Assembly: GCA_964542965.1 (NCBI GenBank)
Contig: CAZIVH010000009.1
Span: forward strand, 1-38,268
DNA from: CAJBLF01 sp964542965
GTDB lineage: Bacteria > Patescibacteriota > Gracilibacteria > Absconditabacterales > Absconditicoccaceae
Length of the DNA: 38,268 nt
Direction of reading: 5' to 3'
The notes beneath the pieces were generated by a model. That model did not search any database. It was not told where the DNA came from and was given only the letters and a program-made list of their open reading frames with translations. The position numbers were made by a program, and so were the translations under genes. Shown piece by piece: positions 37,781-38,268 of the stretch; the stretch's first letter is position 1, and each line of letters begins with the position of its first letter.

Positions 37781-38221
37781 TTAACGAAGCCAACGCCACA
37801 GGCCAAAGCCACCGGCACAGCCGACAACAATCATGAGAACGATAAATCCGTCGCCTACAGGTAAGCCGCCAGGACCGTTGTCATCACCGCCTACAGCAGT
37901 GATAATTACTTTCTGCCGAGTAGTATCCGCAGGATCCGGGGTGCTTGTATACCCTTTTTTCACCCAGTCGGTAAATTTAACTTTCCCGTCAACATACACT
38001 TTCACCAGGTCAGAATTCTTGGCAGTGTCTTCAGAGATTACAACCAGGGAATCTACACCGGTAATGATTGCCGTATCACCCTTTAAGATATTAACTACCT
38101 TTCCATGGTAAACAGGTTGATTGCTCACTTTACCAGCAGCAATCGTGTCAATCGGGTTGTTAGCTTGTGCAACGGTTGCCACTATGGCAAGCAACATTGC
38201 GAATACAAAGAATCTTTTCAT
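37781..38221 (-). CDS. secreted protein with C-terminal membrane anchor, 146 aa
   Basis: The frame runs ATG to TAA. MKRFFVFAMLLAIVATVAQA is a clear signal peptide with an AQA cleavage site. The mature part is strand-rich (PVYHGKVVNILKGDTAIIT, DLVKVYVDGKVKFTDWV). A Gly/Asp/Pro linker (GGDDNGPGGLPVGDG) leads to a C-terminal hydrophobic helix (FIVLMIVVGCAGGFGLW) and a basic end (RWLR), the arrangement of sortase- or exosortase-type anchors, though no LPXTG is seen. All 17 glycines are GGN and none is UGA, an outlier in this window. The A-rich leader is short, and the window ends 47 nt upstream. No family recognised. Confidence 0.72.
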   Translation of the reverse strand: MKRFFVFAMLLAIVATVAQANNPIDTIAAGKVSNQPVYHGKVVNILKGDTAIITGVDSLVVISEDTAKNSDLVKVYVDGKVKFTDWVKKGYTSTPDPADTTRQKVIITAVGGDDNGPGGLPVGDGFIVLMIVVGCAGGFGLWRWLR

Positions 38222-38268
38222 ATACTTACTATTAAAATTTTGTTTGTTAGTTTACTTATATTGATTTA

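Overview
The window is AT-rich bacterial DNA that only makes sense if UGA is read as glycine (NCBI translation table 25). Under the standard code nearly every recognisable gene is broken by TGA. Read as Gly, the pieces join into full-length enolase, RelA/SpoT, UvrC, XerC/D, RlmE, ComFC, TsaC/Sua5, YigZ, RdgB and others, and the TGA falls where those families have glycine. Real stops are TAA or TAG only. This code is known from Candidatus Gracilibacteria (BD1-5/GN02) and Absconditabacteria (SR1) of the Candidate Phyla Radiation, so the window very probably comes from one of these. I cannot tell which. No tRNA or rRNA gene was seen.

Layout. 1-5.1 kb: a conserved small protein, an unassigned stretch holding a possible structured RNA, comFC, a low-complexity membrane protein, a tyrosine recombinase and a DUF333 lipoprotein. 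5.1-9.9 kb, minus strand: a type IV prepilin-like protein, RelA/SpoT, a membrane zinc-ribbon protein and a PilX-like membrane protein. 10-13 kb, plus strand: a membrane protein, TsaC/Sua5, YigZ and RdgB. 13-18 kb: alternating strands with an unknown protein, a small secreted protein, a coiled-coil AAA+ ATPase, enolase and an 80-aa protein. 18-22.4 kb, plus strand: a kinase-like protein, a DUF45 metallopeptidase, an unknown protein, RlmE and a cation diffusion facilitator. 22.4-24 kb: ychF runs into a 100-N scaffold gap, and the sequence after the gap is a different gene (HARE-HTH type). 24.2-25.9 kb: uvrC, carrying two copies of a palindromic element in frame and lacking the usual C-terminal helix-hairpin-helix domain.

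26-37.7 kb is the most unusual part. Eight co-directional genes encode large, mostly helical proteins (382, 931 and 1450 aa), two paralogous small acidic proteins, a lipoprotein, a Lys/Glu-rich coiled coil and a membrane-anchored L,D-transpeptidase-like protein. I recognise only the last and, weakly, the small acidic pair. The set looks like a cell-envelope assembly but its job is unknown. The window ends with a secreted, C-terminally anchored protein on the minus strand.

Regulation. Consensus TTGACA-type promoters precede several units, about 30 nt upstream of the start codon. Strong hairpin plus T-run terminators separate units. Most starts lack a Shine-Dalgarno sequence and instead follow an A/T triplet such as TAT or CAT. 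A repeat built on TCGTTTTATCGTTTAATCAT sits directly before several start codons.
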